Shown here: positions 36,944 through 46,240 of the stretch, one piece after another
Position numbering within the stretch: position 1 is the stretch's first letter
Layout of the letters: each line of letters opens with the position of its first letter
DNA from: Aquimarina sp. ERC-38
GTDB lineage: Bacteria; Bacteroidota; Bacteroidia; Flavobacteriales; Flavobacteriaceae
NCBI RefSeq assembly: GCF_026222555.1
Contig: NZ_CP098511.1
Location: 1,097,501 to 1,161,500, forward strand
Reading direction: 5' to 3'
Length of the DNA: 64,000 nt
Notes under the pieces: generated by a model
The model's database searches: none
What the model was told of the DNA's origin: nothing
The model's input: the letters and a program-made list of their open reading frames with translations, nothing else
Made by a program: the position numbers and the translations under genes

Positions 36944-37381
36944 ATGAAAAAATCCGTAATTCTATTATTTGTAAGTTTTTTAATCCTATCCTGTAAAAAT
37001 GATAAAAAGGGAGGAGCTGATGATACTGAAGCTACGCTCATACGGGGTGAATTTATTTTAATTAATGATGCCGGGGTAATTAAGGGTGAAGATTTTATCT
37101 ACGGAGTGGTTCTTAATGAAAAAGCTCATGAACTAAATGAAAAAATTAAACCTATGCAACGGGAAGAATACGATATGGTTCCGGTTGTCATTAATGGAAA
37201 AATCAAGGATAATACTGAAGAAGGTTGGCCAGAAGTGGTAGAAATTACTGAAATCCTGGGGGTAAATACTCCTACTTCAGAATTACCTACTAAAATTAAT
37301 GCTTCCGGAGGTGAAGAAGAAGGTGAAGTCCTACTAGAGGAAGAAAATGAAGAAGATCATGAAGGGCATGATCACGAATAA
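36944..37381 (+). CDS. Lipoprotein with acidic His tail in the suf operon
   Basis: The 145-residue product has a lipoprotein signal ending FLILSC (Cys17). A compact beta-rich part follows (about 30-110: GEFILINDAGVIKG, YDMVPVVINGKI). The tail is very acidic and ends in EEDHEGHDHE, a likely divalent-metal-binding segment. The gene lies between sufB and sufC, 29 and 38 bases from each, so it is almost certainly transcribed with them. I do not recognise its family. An envelope lipoprotein in a cytosolic Fe-S operon suggests a link to iron supply, which is inference. Confidence 0.75.
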   Translation: MKKSVILLFVSFLILSCKNDKKGGADDTEATLIRGEFILINDAGVIKGEDFIYGVVLNEKAHELNEKIKPMQREEYDMVPVVINGKIKDNTEEGWPEVVEITEILGVNTPTSELPTKINASGGEEEGEVLLEEENEEDHEGHDHE

Positions 37382-37419
37382 TAGTATTATAAAATTCAGC
37401 TACTAATTTAGAGATACAC

Positions 37420-38172
37420 ATGTTAGAAATTAAAGATTTACATGCGAGTGTAGAAGGTAAAAAAATTTTAAAGGGATTACAATTACGTGTAAATGCCGGA
37501 GAGGTTCACGCTATTATGGGTCCTAACGGAGCTGGTAAAAGTACATTAGCAAATATTATTGCTGGTAAAGAAGAATATGAAGTTACTCGCGGGCAAATCC
37601 TTTTAGAAAATGAAAATGTAGAAGAACTGGCAGCTGAAGAACGTGCGCATAAAGGTATTTTCTTGTCCTTTCAATATCCTGTCGAGATTCCTGGAGTTAC
37701 GGTGACCAATTTTATTAAAACGGCTATAAATGAAAGTAGAAAAGCCCGAGGTCAGGAAGAAATGCCGGCAAAGGAGATGTTAAAAAAAATTAGGTCAACT
37801 TCTGAACTATTAGAAATCGATCGTAAATTTTTATCTAGGTCCTTAAACGAAGGGTTTTCAGGTGGAGAGAAAAAGCGTAACGAAATTTTTCAAATGGCTA
37901 TGCTAGATCCAAAACTAGCAATACTTGATGAAACGGATTCCGGGCTAGATATCGATGCATTGCGAATTGTAGCCAATGGGGTTAATAAATTAAAAAGTGC
38001 GGATAATGCTGTAATTGTTATTACCCATTATCAGCGGTTGTTAGATTATATTGTACCTGATTTTGTTCATGTGCTATATGACGGACGTATTGTTAAATCC
38101 GGAACTAAGGAGTTAGCTCTAGAACTGGAAGAGAAAGGATACGACTGGATTAAAGAAGAGGTAAACGCTTAG
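37420..38172 (+). CDS. sufC: Fe-S assembly ATPase SufC
   Basis: The 250-residue ABC-type ATPase powers the SufBCD scaffold in the cytosol. It has Walker [13 protein letters not shown] (about residues 35-43), Q-loop [13 protein letters not shown], the signature [15 protein letters not shown] (about 147) and Walker [17 protein letters not shown] with the SufC-specific DETDSGLD. The H-loop ITHYQRLL is intact. There is no membrane component, as expected for SufC. Confidence 0.97.
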   Translation: MLEIKDLHASVEGKKILKGLQLRVNAGEVHAIMGPNGAGKSTLANIIAGKEEYEVTRGQILLENENVEELAAEERAHKGIFLSFQYPVEIPGVTVTNFIKTAINESRKARGQEEMPAKEMLKKIRSTSELLEIDRKFLSRSLNEGFSGGEKKRNEIFQMAMLDPKLAILDETDSGLDIDALRIVANGVNKLKSADNAVIVITHYQRLLDYIVPDFVHVLYDGRIVKSGTKELALELEEKGYDWIKEEVNA

Positions 38173-38431
38173 ACTGGTTTTTAGCTGATCGTTGGTAGTT
38201 GTCAGTTGATTGTTTTTAGTTGATAGTATATTATTGTAACTGCTTTCTTTATTAAGTAGATAAAATAATAAGTATAGGCTTCCCTCCTATTTATCCTTAG
38301 AACGATAGTTTGGAGATTGCGTCTATTTTAAAATGGACATAGGGTAATTCATAATATATGTTATGAACCTGCGGTGCATTTAAACACTTAAATTAATAGG
38401 ATACTTTAAAAGGGATATTTAGAGAAAAGAC

Positions 38432-39745
38432 ATGGAATTAAAAGAGAAACTGGAGTCCTCCTTCATGGTTTTTGAAGATACTGTTAACGTCAATACGGCA
38501 ATACACGATATACGCAGTAATGCTTTTAAAGTTTTTGAAGAAAAAGGCTTCCCTACTAAAAGAGAAGAAGCCTGGAAATACACTTCTTTAAACGCAGTGC
38601 TAAAACATGATTATACGGTTTTCCCTAAGGGGGAAAGTACGCTGGAATTTAAAGATGTAAAAGAATACTTTTTATCGGATATTGATTCTTATAAAATTGT
38701 ATTTATTGACGGAATCTACTCTTCGCATTTGTCTGAAACTACACATGATCAGATAGATGTATGTTTAATGTCTTCCGCTCTAAATTTTGATAAGTACAAG
38801 CCTGTTATTGAGAATTATTTTAATAAAATAGCGAAGGAAGACAGCCTTACTTCTTTAAATACTGCTTTTGCAAGGGAAGGTGCTTATATTTATATTCCAA
38901 AGAATAAAGCGGCAAATAAACCGATTCAGATAATCCATTTTTCTACCGGAAAAGAATCTACGCTTTTATTACAACCGCGTAACCTTATTGTAGTAGAAGA
39001 AAATTCGCAAGTACAAATTATTGAGCGACATCAAAGCTTGACTTCTAATCCAGTACTTACCAATTCAGTAACTGAAATTTTTGCTGATAAGCGGGCAATT
39101 GTTGATTATTATAAGATTCAAAATGACCAGGAAAACGCTTCGCTGATTGATAATACCTATATCTCACAAGAAAGTCAAAGTAATGCTTCTGTACACACTT
39201 TTGCCTTTGGAGGAAAAGTAACGCGTAATAACCTGAATTTTTATCAAAACGGTGAGCGTATTGATTCCATTTTAAACGGAGTTACTATCCTGGAAGGAAA
39301 ACAACATGTAGACCATAATACGCTGGTACACCACCAAGAACCAAATTGCGAAAGCCACCAGGATTATAAAGGTATTTTTGATGAAAAATCAGTAGGTGTT
39401 TTTAACGGAAAAATTATTGTAGATAAAAAAGCCCAGAAAACAAACGCTTTTCAATCTAATAATAATGTGCTATTAAGTGACCAGGCTACGGTTAATTCAA
39501 AACCACAACTGGAAATTTTTGCTGATGATGTAAAGTGTTCCCATGGTTGCACGATTGGGCAATTAGACGACAATGCTTTATTCTATATGCGAACCCGTGG
39601 GATTGGTGAAAAGGAATCACGTGCGTTGTTAATGTACGCATTTGCTAATAGTGTTTTAGAAACCGTTAAAATTCCACAACTCAAAACCCGTATTAATAAA
39701 ATTATTGCTGAAAAGTTGGGGGTAAACCTTGGTTTTGATTTGTAG
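38432..39745 (+). CDS. sufD: Fe-S cluster assembly protein SufD
   Basis: The 437-residue SufB paralogue completes the SufBC2D scaffold. It has an N-terminal helical part (GFPTKREEAWKYTSL, about residue 36-50), a beta-helix core, and the C-terminal CSHGCTIGQLDDNALFYMRTRGIGEKESRALLM region (residues near 370-400) shared with SufB. The gap to sufC is 259 bases and holds no gene, only degenerate AGTTGAT-like words, so an internal promoter is possible but not seen. Confidence 0.95.
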   Translation: MELKEKLESSFMVFEDTVNVNTAIHDIRSNAFKVFEEKGFPTKREEAWKYTSLNAVLKHDYTVFPKGESTLEFKDVKEYFLSDIDSYKIVFIDGIYSSHLSETTHDQIDVCLMSSALNFDKYKPVIENYFNKIAKEDSLTSLNTAFAREGAYIYIPKNKAANKPIQIIHFSTGKESTLLLQPRNLIVVEENSQVQIIERHQSLTSNPVLTNSVTEIFADKRAIVDYYKIQNDQENASLIDNTYISQESQSNASVHTFAFGGKVTRNNLNFYQNGERIDSILNGVTILEGKQHVDHNTLVHHQEPNCESHQDYKGIFDEKSVGVFNGKIIVDKKAQKTNAFQSNNNVLLSDQATVNSKPQLEIFADDVKCSHGCTIGQLDDNALFYMRTRGIGEKESRALLMYAFANSVLETVKIPQLKTRINKIIAEKLGVNLGFDL

Positions 39746-39968
39746 TGGTGTTTTTAATTTTAAGGGGGTTGAAGATTTAAATAGATTTAGTAGAAGATAC
39801 TAGAAAGTTGATTACCATATACTTTTATATAATTCACATCTTAATTTTAGCGAATATTTTGCTTAAACCAAAACTTACTTTTTTACGTAATTAATTATAC
39901 TTCAACTTCCCACCAATTAAAACCCGGCATCTAAACTTTACTGTGTATTTTTGCAAAAAGAATTGAAC

Positions 39969-41183
39969 ATGCTGGATGTATATAAAATACGGGAGGACTT
40001 TCCGATTTTAAAAAGAAAGGTAAATGAAAAGCCCCTGGTATACCTGGATAATGCTGCTACTTCGCAAACTCCTACGGCCGTAATAGATACCATTGTGGAC
40101 TATTATAGCAACTACAATGCTAACATCCACCGGGGTGTACATACACTTTCTCAAGAAGCTACGGATGCTTATGAACTGGCTCGAAAGAAAATACAGGAAC
40201 ATTTTAATGTAAAACATAGCTATGAAGTTATCTTAACCTCGGGAACTACACATAGTATTAATATTGTGGCTACCGGGTTTACTTCTTTATTATCTCAAGG
40301 GGATGAAGTAATCGTTTCGGCAATGGAACATCATTCTAATATTGTTCCCTGGCAAATGCTGTGCGAACGAACCGGAGCCATCCTAAAGGTAATTCCTATG
40401 AATGAGCAAGGGGAATTACTGATGGAAGTATATGAAGAATTACTTTCCGATAAAGCCAAACTGGTATTTGTCAATCATATTTCTAATGCATTAGGAACCA
40501 TTAATCCTATTGAATTTATTATTGAAAAAGCACATCAAAAAGGAGCGGTGGTCTTGATTGACGGCGCGCAATCTTGTCCGCATATCAAACCGGATGTACA
40601 GGCATTAGATGCTGATTTTTATGTAGCTTCTGCCCATAAATTATGTGGTCCGACAGGAGTTGGAATGCTATACGGAAAAGAAGAGTGGTTAAACAAATTA
40701 CCCCCTTACCAGGGCGGGGGCGAAATGATCGACCAGGTGACTTTCGAAAAAACTACCTACGCCGGGCTTCCCCATAAATTTGAAGCAGGTACACCTAACA
40801 TTTGTGGGGGCATCGCCTTTGGAGCTGCCCTAGACTATATGAACGCGATTGGATTTGATGAAATTGCCACTTACGAACATGAATTGCTTACCTACGCTAC
40901 TAAAAAATTACTGGAAATAGAAGGTTTAAAAATTTACGGAACTGCAAAAAATAAGACTTCTGTAATTTCATTTAATATAAAGGGAATTCATCCGTATGAT
41001 ATTGGAACAATTGTAGACAAGCTGGGTATCGCCGTACGAACCGGACATCATTGTGCTCAACCTATTATGGATTTTTATAAAATTCCAGGAACGGTAAGAG
41101 CTTCTTTTGCTTTTTATAACACAAAGGAAGAAGTGGATTTATTAGTAGCTGCTGTTAAAAAAGCAAAAGGGATGCTTTTGTAG
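39969..41183 (+). CDS. sufS: Cysteine desulfurase SufS
   Basis: The 404-residue PLP enzyme takes sulfur from cysteine for Fe-S assembly. The PLP-binding Lys is in ASAHKLCGPTGVG (about residue 225) and the persulfide Cys in RTGHHCAQPIMDF (about 360). DGAQSCPH and NIHRGVHTLSQEAT are further group II (SufS-type) features. I start it at the ATG 39969 (MLDVYKIREDFP), because the frame upstream could only begin at a TTG (39951) that adds six residues. SufE, encoded two genes later, should activate it. Confidence 0.95.
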   Translation: MLDVYKIREDFPILKRKVNEKPLVYLDNAATSQTPTAVIDTIVDYYSNYNANIHRGVHTLSQEATDAYELARKKIQEHFNVKHSYEVILTSGTTHSINIVATGFTSLLSQGDEVIVSAMEHHSNIVPWQMLCERTGAILKVIPMNEQGELLMEVYEELLSDKAKLVFVNHISNALGTINPIEFIIEKAHQKGAVVLIDGAQSCPHIKPDVQALDADFYVASAHKLCGPTGVGMLYGKEEWLNKLPPYQGGGEMIDQVTFEKTTYAGLPHKFEAGTPNICGGIAFGAALDYMNAIGFDEIATYEHELLTYATKKLLEIEGLKIYGTAKNKTSVISFNIKGIHPYDIGTIVDKLGIAVRTGHHCAQPIMDFYKIPGTVRASFAFYNTKEEVDLLVAAVKKAKGMLL

Positions 41184-41278
41184 CTTGATCCATAAATTCT
41201 AGACCACTTCTGCTACTAGAAACTAGATGCTAGCTAACACTGTTTTGTTCAATTATACAAATGTGAAAATTTCAAAGA

Positions 41279-41309
41279 GTCCTTCCCTTTAGGAAGGATT
41301 TAGGATGAG
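41279..41309 (+). repeat. Dispersed hairpin repeat, half copy
   Basis: CCTTCCCTTTAGGAAGG followed by ATTTAGGATGAG matches the right half of the full element at 42942-43007. It lies between sufS and the DUF4377 gene. Confidence 0.55.
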
Positions 41310-41353
41310 AATAGAGAATCCCGTACCTTGTAACCTCTATTAATCTTTAAGAA

Positions 41354-42061
41354 ATGCACTTTTATCCAATAGTAACCTTCTTACTTTTCTTCGCGCTCAA
41401 TACCTGTGAAGACCAAACCACCGAGGTTCAATCGGAAATTACTACTCTATACATTCACCACCAACTTATCGATTGTGAAGGAGTAGGTCCTCAACAATGT
41501 ATGCAGATTAAAGAAAATCAAAATGCTGAATGGAACTTATTCTACAGTACAATAGAAGGATTTGACTTTCAGGAAGGATATCAATATACGATCGAAGTAG
41601 AAATTACTCCTGTGGAAAATCCAATGGCAGATGCTTCTTCTTTACGGTACCAACTTATTAAAATTATTTCCAAAGAAAAGGTTAGCGGAGACCTTCTTTC
41701 TCAAGAAAACCAACCTGAAAAAATTAGCTATAAAGCCTTTACCCGTGGTTTTACTAAAGAAATTAGTATTAGCAATAAGCGTATTACTAAAAAAGAAAAT
41801 CAACAAATAGATACTCTTTCAATCAACGAAATAAATTGGTTGGCTTTACAAACATTGCTTATACAATCGGAACCTGTGGCTTGGGAGACGATTACTCCCC
41901 CCAGTACTGAGTATCAGTCTGATGCAGGTTTTCATACTACCCTTTCCGCATATCATTCCGGTAAGCAGTATACCACACAAACTTTTGACGAACATAATCC
42001 ACCGGAACAGTTAGTACCTTTAATTAATGAATTAAGAACCTTAGCAAAAGATAAAGAATAA
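41354..42061 (+). CDS. DUF4377 domain exported protein in the suf region
   Basis: The 235-residue product has an N-terminal hydrophobic signal (about residues 3-17) followed by ALNTCEDQ, which may be a poor lipobox with Cys18. Residues about 30-110 match DUF4377: WNLFYSTIEGFDFQEGYQYTIEVE and NPMADASSLRYQLI. A second beta-rich part (about 115-235) has PSTEYQSDAGFHTTLSAYHSGKQY. The function is unknown; DUF4377 also occurs in heat-shock-type lipoproteins. Placed between sufS and sufE, it is the second exported protein in the cluster. Confidence 0.75.
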   Translation: MHFYPIVTFLLFFALNTCEDQTTEVQSEITTLYIHHQLIDCEGVGPQQCMQIKENQNAEWNLFYSTIEGFDFQEGYQYTIEVEITPVENPMADASSLRYQLIKIISKEKVSGDLLSQENQPEKISYKAFTRGFTKEISISNKRITKKENQQIDTLSINEINWLALQTLLIQSEPVAWETITPPSTEYQSDAGFHTTLSAYHSGKQYTTQTFDEHNPPEQLVPLINELRTLAKDKE

Positions 42062-42100
42062 GCTATATAAAAATCGTATTTTTGTAGTAAAAAACAGGAG

Positions 42101-42526
42101 ATGAGTATTAAAGAAGCTCAGGAAGAGATCGTAGAAGAATTTAGTATGTTTGATGACTGGATGGAGCGCTATGAATATATGATCGAACTTGGTAAAAGCT
42201 TGCCATTAATTGATGAAAAATATAAAACGGAAGATAATATTATAAAGGGTTGTCAGAGTAAAGTATGGGTACATGCTGAACTAGAAGACGAGAAGCTTGA
42301 CTTTACTGCGGATAGTGATGCAATTATTACTAAAGGGATTATTGCTATTTTGATCCGGGTATTTTCCGGTCAGCCCCCTCAGGAAATTATAGAAGCCGAC
42401 ACCAATTTTATTGACGATATCGGATTAAAAGAACACTTGTCTCCTACCCGAGCTAATGGATTAGTAAGTATGATCAAGCAGATTAAAATGTACGCCATTG
42501 CTTACCAAACCCAAATTAAATCTTAA
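42101..42526 (+). CDS. sufE: Sulfur acceptor protein SufE
   Basis: The 141-residue protein accepts persulfide sulfur from SufS and passes it to SufB. The active Cys lies in IIKGCQSKVWVHAEL (about residue 50), and the family motifs WMERYEYMIELGKSLP and GLKEHLSPTRANGL are present. It is followed by sufT after 12 bases. Confidence 0.95.
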   Translation: MSIKEAQEEIVEEFSMFDDWMERYEYMIELGKSLPLIDEKYKTEDNIIKGCQSKVWVHAELEDEKLDFTADSDAIITKGIIAILIRVFSGQPPQEIIEADTNFIDDIGLKEHLSPTRANGLVSMIKQIKMYAIAYQTQIKS

Positions 42527-42538
42527 GCTTTACAAACT

Positions 42539-42865
42539 ATGAGCGAAACTGTAATTGATACAAACGAATTGGGAGAAAAAATTGTCCGGGTACTTAAAAC
42601 CATTTACGATCCGGAAATTCCAGTAGATATTTACGAACTGGGATTGATTTATGATGTTTTTGTGAATGAAGATCACGATGTGAAAATTTTAATGACACTG
42701 ACTTCGCCTAACTGTCCCGTAGCTGAATCTTTACCTGAAGAAGTACGTGAAAAAGTAAAATCCCTGGATGCGGTAAATGATGTCGAAGTAGAACTTACCT
42801 TTGAACCTACCTGGACTCAGGATTTAATGAGTGAAGAAGCAAAACTGGAATTGGGAATGTTATAA
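42539..42865 (+). CDS. sufT: SUF-associated MIP18/DUF59 protein
   Basis: The 108-residue protein carries the DUF59 fold with IYDPEIPVDIYELGLIYDV (about residues 19-38), TLTSPNCPVAESLPEEV with the conserved Cys (about 60) and a C-terminal TFEPTWTQDLMSEEAKLELG. SufT-like proteins help deliver Fe-S clusters to certain targets. The gene sits directly behind sufE as in other Bacteroidota. Confidence 0.92.
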   Translation: MSETVIDTNELGEKIVRVLKTIYDPEIPVDIYELGLIYDVFVNEDHDVKILMTLTSPNCPVAESLPEEVREKVKSLDAVNDVEVELTFEPTWTQDLMSEEAKLELGML

Positions 42866-43179
42866 ATTTTTGTAATTATGATAAATAATATTTATCTGAT
42901 TTTTAAGATTTCAATTAATATGTTCTTTAAAAACTTTTATTCCCGGCACTTCCTTTAAAAGGAAAGGAGCTAAAAAGTCTTCCTTTGAAGGGAGATTTAG
43001 AGAGATGTCTTAGGTTATATTTACTATTAGTGCAATTATAAACTAGACCTATTGTTAAAGCTTCCCGTCTTAAATCTTTTTCAAAACAGACGATAGCTTA
43101 AAATTTTTAATATTATTGAACCTAATAATAGATCCATTAAAACCAACAGTAATCACTATTTTTAAAACTTACAACTACT
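42866..43179. other. Intergenic region with a dispersed repeat
   Basis: This 314-base gap between sufT and the DUF2480 gene has no credible gene. It contains a full copy of the dispersed hairpin element (42942-43007). The remainder is AT-rich without a recognised promoter. Confidence 0.6.
42942..43007 (+). repeat. Dispersed hairpin repeat, full copy, opposite orientation
   Basis: The copy reads CACTTCCTTTAAAAGGAAAGG, AGCTAAAAAGT, CTTCCTTTGAAGGGAGATTTAGAG. It aligns with the reverse complement of 7621-7681, including the central AGCTAAAA. The two hairpin-forming halves correspond to the half copies elsewhere. Confidence 0.6.
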
Positions 43180-43692
43180 ATGGAAACCATACGAAATAAA
43201 GTAGCAGAAAATACCAATCTGGTTACCATCGACCTTGAGGACTACTACCCAAATCAAAAGCGGGTTGTAGTCGATATTAAAGACTGGCTATTTCAAGAAT
43301 TAGTAGTTCGTGAAAAAGAATTCAGGGATTATGTAAACAACCATAATTGGGAACAATACCTGGATTGCTATGTGGTATTTACCTGTTCTGTAGAAGCCAT
43401 CATACCAGGTTGGGTTTACCCTTTACTTATGAGCAAAGTAGCACCTTTTGCTTTAAAAGCCATTCATGGTTCTTATCAACTATTAGATATTCTACTTTAT
43501 CAAGAGGTAATTAATAACTTAGATATAACCATTTATAAAGATAAGTTTGTTATTATTAAAGGCTGTGTAAATAAGCCAGTACCAGATAATGCGTATCTTT
43601 TTCTAATTGAAAAACTACAACCTGTTGTTAAAAGTATCATGTATGGAGAAGCCTGTTCTTCAGTACCTATCTATAAAAAACTAAAAGGTTAA
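43180..43692 (+). CDS. DUF2480 family protein
   Basis: The 170-residue protein matches DUF2480, a Bacteroidota family usually found beside the suf genes. Features are DLEDYYPNQKRVVVDIKDWLFQ (about residues 19-40), WEQYLDCYVVFTCSVEAIIPGWVYPLL (about 57-83) and the C-terminal IIKGCVNKPVPDNAYLFLIEKLQPVVKSIMYGEACSSVP. Several conserved Cys (in DCYVVFTC, KGC, EAC) could matter for Fe-S or redox work, but the role is not established. It has no signal peptide. Confidence 0.88.
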   Translation: METIRNKVAENTNLVTIDLEDYYPNQKRVVVDIKDWLFQELVVREKEFRDYVNNHNWEQYLDCYVVFTCSVEAIIPGWVYPLLMSKVAPFALKAIHGSYQLLDILLYQEVINNLDITIYKDKFVIIKGCVNKPVPDNAYLFLIEKLQPVVKSIMYGEACSSVPIYKKLKG

Positions 43693-43785
43693 CCCTAAAA
43701 AAGCAGTTAAATAAACAACTGTTATTTCATTCTAAAAATTAACATTTTTCTGTTTTTATACAGGAATTACAATATCTTTATTCCC

Positions 43786-43815
43786 GAAATGCGAAAATTA
43801 AATTTATCGCATTTC
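43786..43815. promoter_or_regulatory. Nine-base inverted repeat upstream of the first DUF3078 gene
   Basis: GAAATGCGA (43786-43794) and TCGCATTTC (43807-43815) are exact complements with a 12-base spacer. The spacer sequence AAATTAAAT partly recurs just downstream. It lies 40 bases before the DUF3078 start and may be an operator or a hairpin ending the suf transcript. Confidence 0.45.
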
Positions 43816-43853
43816 TAAATACGCAAATTAAATAATTAACCAAAATTAGAATT

Positions 43854-44807
43854 ATGCTTAAAAGATGTTACTATGCATTTTTATTTTTAATGGTAACTGC
43901 CGTTTCGGTAAATGCGCAAACAGAAGAAGAACTAAAAGCTGCACTTAAACAAAAAAAAGATTCTATTAATGCTATCACCGGTCGAGCTGATAAAATACAA
44001 GCACAAATAGATGCTTTACCCGGTTGGAAAATTGGTGCCTTTGGTACTGTAGGACTTAGTCTCTCCGAATTTGATAACTGGTATGCACAGGGTATTCCTA
44101 ATAATAAATCAGGTAATATTGCCATTTCATTAAATGGATTTGCAAATTTACAGGAGGATGCCTATTTCTGGAAAAATAGTTTAATTGCAAATTTTCAGTG
44201 GATAAAATTAGATGATGAAAGTAATGATAACGACGAAGATGGTGATCCGGATGGTGATTTTAGAGAAGCTGTAGATGTATTTACGCTAACCTCCTTATTT
44301 GGTTATAAATTAAGTGAAAAATTGGCCGTATCTACCCTTGCAGAATATAGAACTACCGTATTAAGCAACTTCAATAATCCGGGATATTTTGATATTGGGG
44401 TAGGTTTTACGTGGACGCCTATCACGGATCTTGTAGTGGTAGTACATCCGTTAAACTACAATTTTGTATTTAGCGATGGTGATGCACAATTTGAATCTTC
44501 TTTGGGTTCAAAAATAGTTGCGGATTATACCCGTAAAATTGGAAATATCAACTTTAAATCAAATATTTCTGCTTTCTTAAGTTATAAAGATAGTGATTTT
44601 AGTAACTGGACGTGGACAAACTCTTTTAGCTATACCTTATGGAAAGCTTTAGGGGTTGGGTTTGATTTTGGGTTACGTAATAATAAGCAGGAAGCTCTTA
44701 ATTTTGTAAATATGAATCTTGCTGACGGGGTACCTCTTATTGAATTAGAAGATGTAGATAACGATTTACAGACTTATTGGAATATTGGTTTAAGTTACGC
44801 TTTCTAA
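43854..44807 (+). CDS. DUF3078 outer-membrane protein 1
   Basis: The 317-residue protein has a signal peptide ending SVNAQ (about residue 21), a short charged helical stretch (EEELKAALKQKKDSINAITGRADKIQAQI, about 24-52, possible coiled coil) and a beta-barrel-like DUF3078 body starting GWKIGAFGTVGLSLSEFDNW. It ends in the aromatic YWNIGLSYAF as outer-membrane barrels do. The function is unknown. It is the usual distal neighbour of suf genes in Flavobacteriia. A paralogue follows after a strong terminator. Confidence 0.85.
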   Translation: MLKRCYYAFLFLMVTAVSVNAQTEEELKAALKQKKDSINAITGRADKIQAQIDALPGWKIGAFGTVGLSLSEFDNWYAQGIPNNKSGNIAISLNGFANLQEDAYFWKNSLIANFQWIKLDDESNDNDEDGDPDGDFREAVDVFTLTSLFGYKLSEKLAVSTLAEYRTTVLSNFNNPGYFDIGVGFTWTPITDLVVVVHPLNYNFVFSDGDAQFESSLGSKIVADYTRKIGNINFKSNISAFLSYKDSDFSNWTWTNSFSYTLWKALGVGFDFGLRNNKQEALNFVNMNLADGVPLIELEDVDNDLQTYWNIGLSYAF

Positions 44808-44841
44808 TTTTTCACTCTCACTTAGTCTGACTAAAAGAATT

Positions 44842-44896
44842 AGCTCAGTTTGTTCTTATCTCTACACATTCAGATAAGAGTAAGCTGAGCTTTTTT
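44842..44896 (+). terminator. Large terminator after DUF3078 gene 1
   Basis: AGCTCAG...TCTTATCT pairs with AGATAAGA...CTGAGCT, with a few wobble pairs between the two blocks, and is followed by six T (44891-44896). Confidence 0.85.
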
Positions 44897-44963
44897 ATAA
44901 TCCATAACCTTCCTTTTTTAAAAAATTTTATCTTTGCCCTTCTGCGGAATTAGGTTACGAAGT

Positions 44964-45986
44964 ATGAGGTTTATTTTTTTCTTTTGTTGTGCAATTGCTT
45001 TTCAGCAAGGTATCAGTCAGGAAAAAAAAGAAATTATACAGTTGGATTCCATTCAAATTAAACTGGAAAGAAGATTAGATAGCTTGCTTGCTAAACATAC
45101 CAAAGAACTTAATATTCGGGTGTTAAAGAAAGCCCTTAAAAAATTAAATCCAAAAGTTGAAAAGAAGCCAATTGAAGGATGGATGGGCAAAGGAAGGTTT
45201 TCTTTTCAGCTAAACCAATCTGCTTTTAATTTTGACTGGCAGGGAGGGGGTACATCCAATGTTGCCGGAAACATCTCTTTAAACTACGACTATAATTTCA
45301 AGAAGAATAGCTTTACCTGGGATAACCGTATTCTTGGGGATTACGGGGTTACCTTTTTAAAAGATGAAGAGTTCTCCCGTAAAACCAACGACCGCATTGA
45401 ATTGAATACCCGTATCGGACAACAAATTGGAAAAAGTTTTTGGAACTATTCCCTTTTTATTAATTTTCGGTCTCAATTTGACAAAGGGTTTCGATTCGGG
45501 AAAGATCCGGATACCGAAGAAACCACCCGTACCGAAGAAACACGCTTTTTCTCTCCGGCATTTATACAAATTGGACCGGGTATTTTATGGAAAAAAAGTG
45601 ATAATTTTAATATTAACCTGGCTCCGGTAACTTCCCGACTTATTTTTGTAGACGACCAATTTACTACCATTGAAGGATACGAAGATGGCGATTACTTTGG
45701 GGTAGATGCCGGGGAGAGTCGTCGGTTTGAATTTGGGGGATCTTTTGCAGGTTATTTAAAGTTGGATCTGATTAAAAACATTTCAGTAGAGCAGCTACTG
45801 AATTTATATTCTAACTATATAGAAGAACCTTTTAATATTGATATGGATTATACCTTAAATATTGATTTAAAAGTAAATAAATATATTTCCGGTAGTTTTG
45901 TCTTTCAATCTATTTATGACGACAATGCTACCAGTGCTTTTCAAATACGGGAAGTCCTAGGGTTAGGGTTAAAATATGATTTTTAA
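44964..45986 (+). CDS. DUF3078 outer-membrane protein 2
   Basis: The product is a second DUF3078 barrel of 340 residues. I start it at the ATG 44964 (MRFIFFFCC...GISQ), which gives a proper signal peptide; the longer frame would need a TTG at 44934. The body contains GRFSFQLNQSAFNFDWQGGGTSNVAGNISLNYDY and ends LGLGLKYDF. A Lys-rich helical part (about 25-80) precedes the barrel. It is a divergent paralogue of the preceding gene. The function is unknown. Confidence 0.83.
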   Translation: MRFIFFFCCAIAFQQGISQEKKEIIQLDSIQIKLERRLDSLLAKHTKELNIRVLKKALKKLNPKVEKKPIEGWMGKGRFSFQLNQSAFNFDWQGGGTSNVAGNISLNYDYNFKKNSFTWDNRILGDYGVTFLKDEEFSRKTNDRIELNTRIGQQIGKSFWNYSLFINFRSQFDKGFRFGKDPDTEETTRTEETRFFSPAFIQIGPGILWKKSDNFNINLAPVTSRLIFVDDQFTTIEGYEDGDYFGVDAGESRRFEFGGSFAGYLKLDLIKNISVEQLLNLYSNYIEEPFNIDMDYTLNIDLKVNKYISGSFVFQSIYDDNATSAFQIREVLGLGLKYDF

Positions 45987-46019
45987 AGACTAAATTTGTA
46001 CATTTTCAAATTTAGTCTT
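45986..46019 (+). terminator. Hairpin after DUF3078 gene 2
   Basis: AAGACTAAATTTG (45986-45998) and CAAATTTAGTCTT (46007-46019) form a perfect 13-bp stem that starts at the end of the coding sequence. No long T run follows. Confidence 0.6.
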
Positions 46020-46046
46020 AATGGAATTGATGTTCTCTACATTTTT

Positions 46047-46114
46047 AATCTTTGAATCTGCATTTCTTTGCAACTTTGTTTCTTTGCAACTCTGTAACCT
46101 TTGTTTCTTCGTAA
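46047..46114 (+). repeat. Degenerate CTTTGCAAC-type tandem words
   Basis: The run holds variants of TCTTTGAATCTG, TTTCTTTGCAACTTTG and TTTCTTTGCAACTCTG in tandem, like the run at 18948-19030. A further TTCTTTGCATCTTAG follows at 46201. Confidence 0.5.
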
Positions 46115-46240
46115 TTTAGTAATTCAATTTCTCAAACATATTTAGCTTTGTAAAGCGGTTTTTTTAATCACTAATACACATATAAAATGTCTATCTCTGA
46201 TTCTTTGCATCTTAGGTTCTAAGATTCTTAAAAAGCGAAA

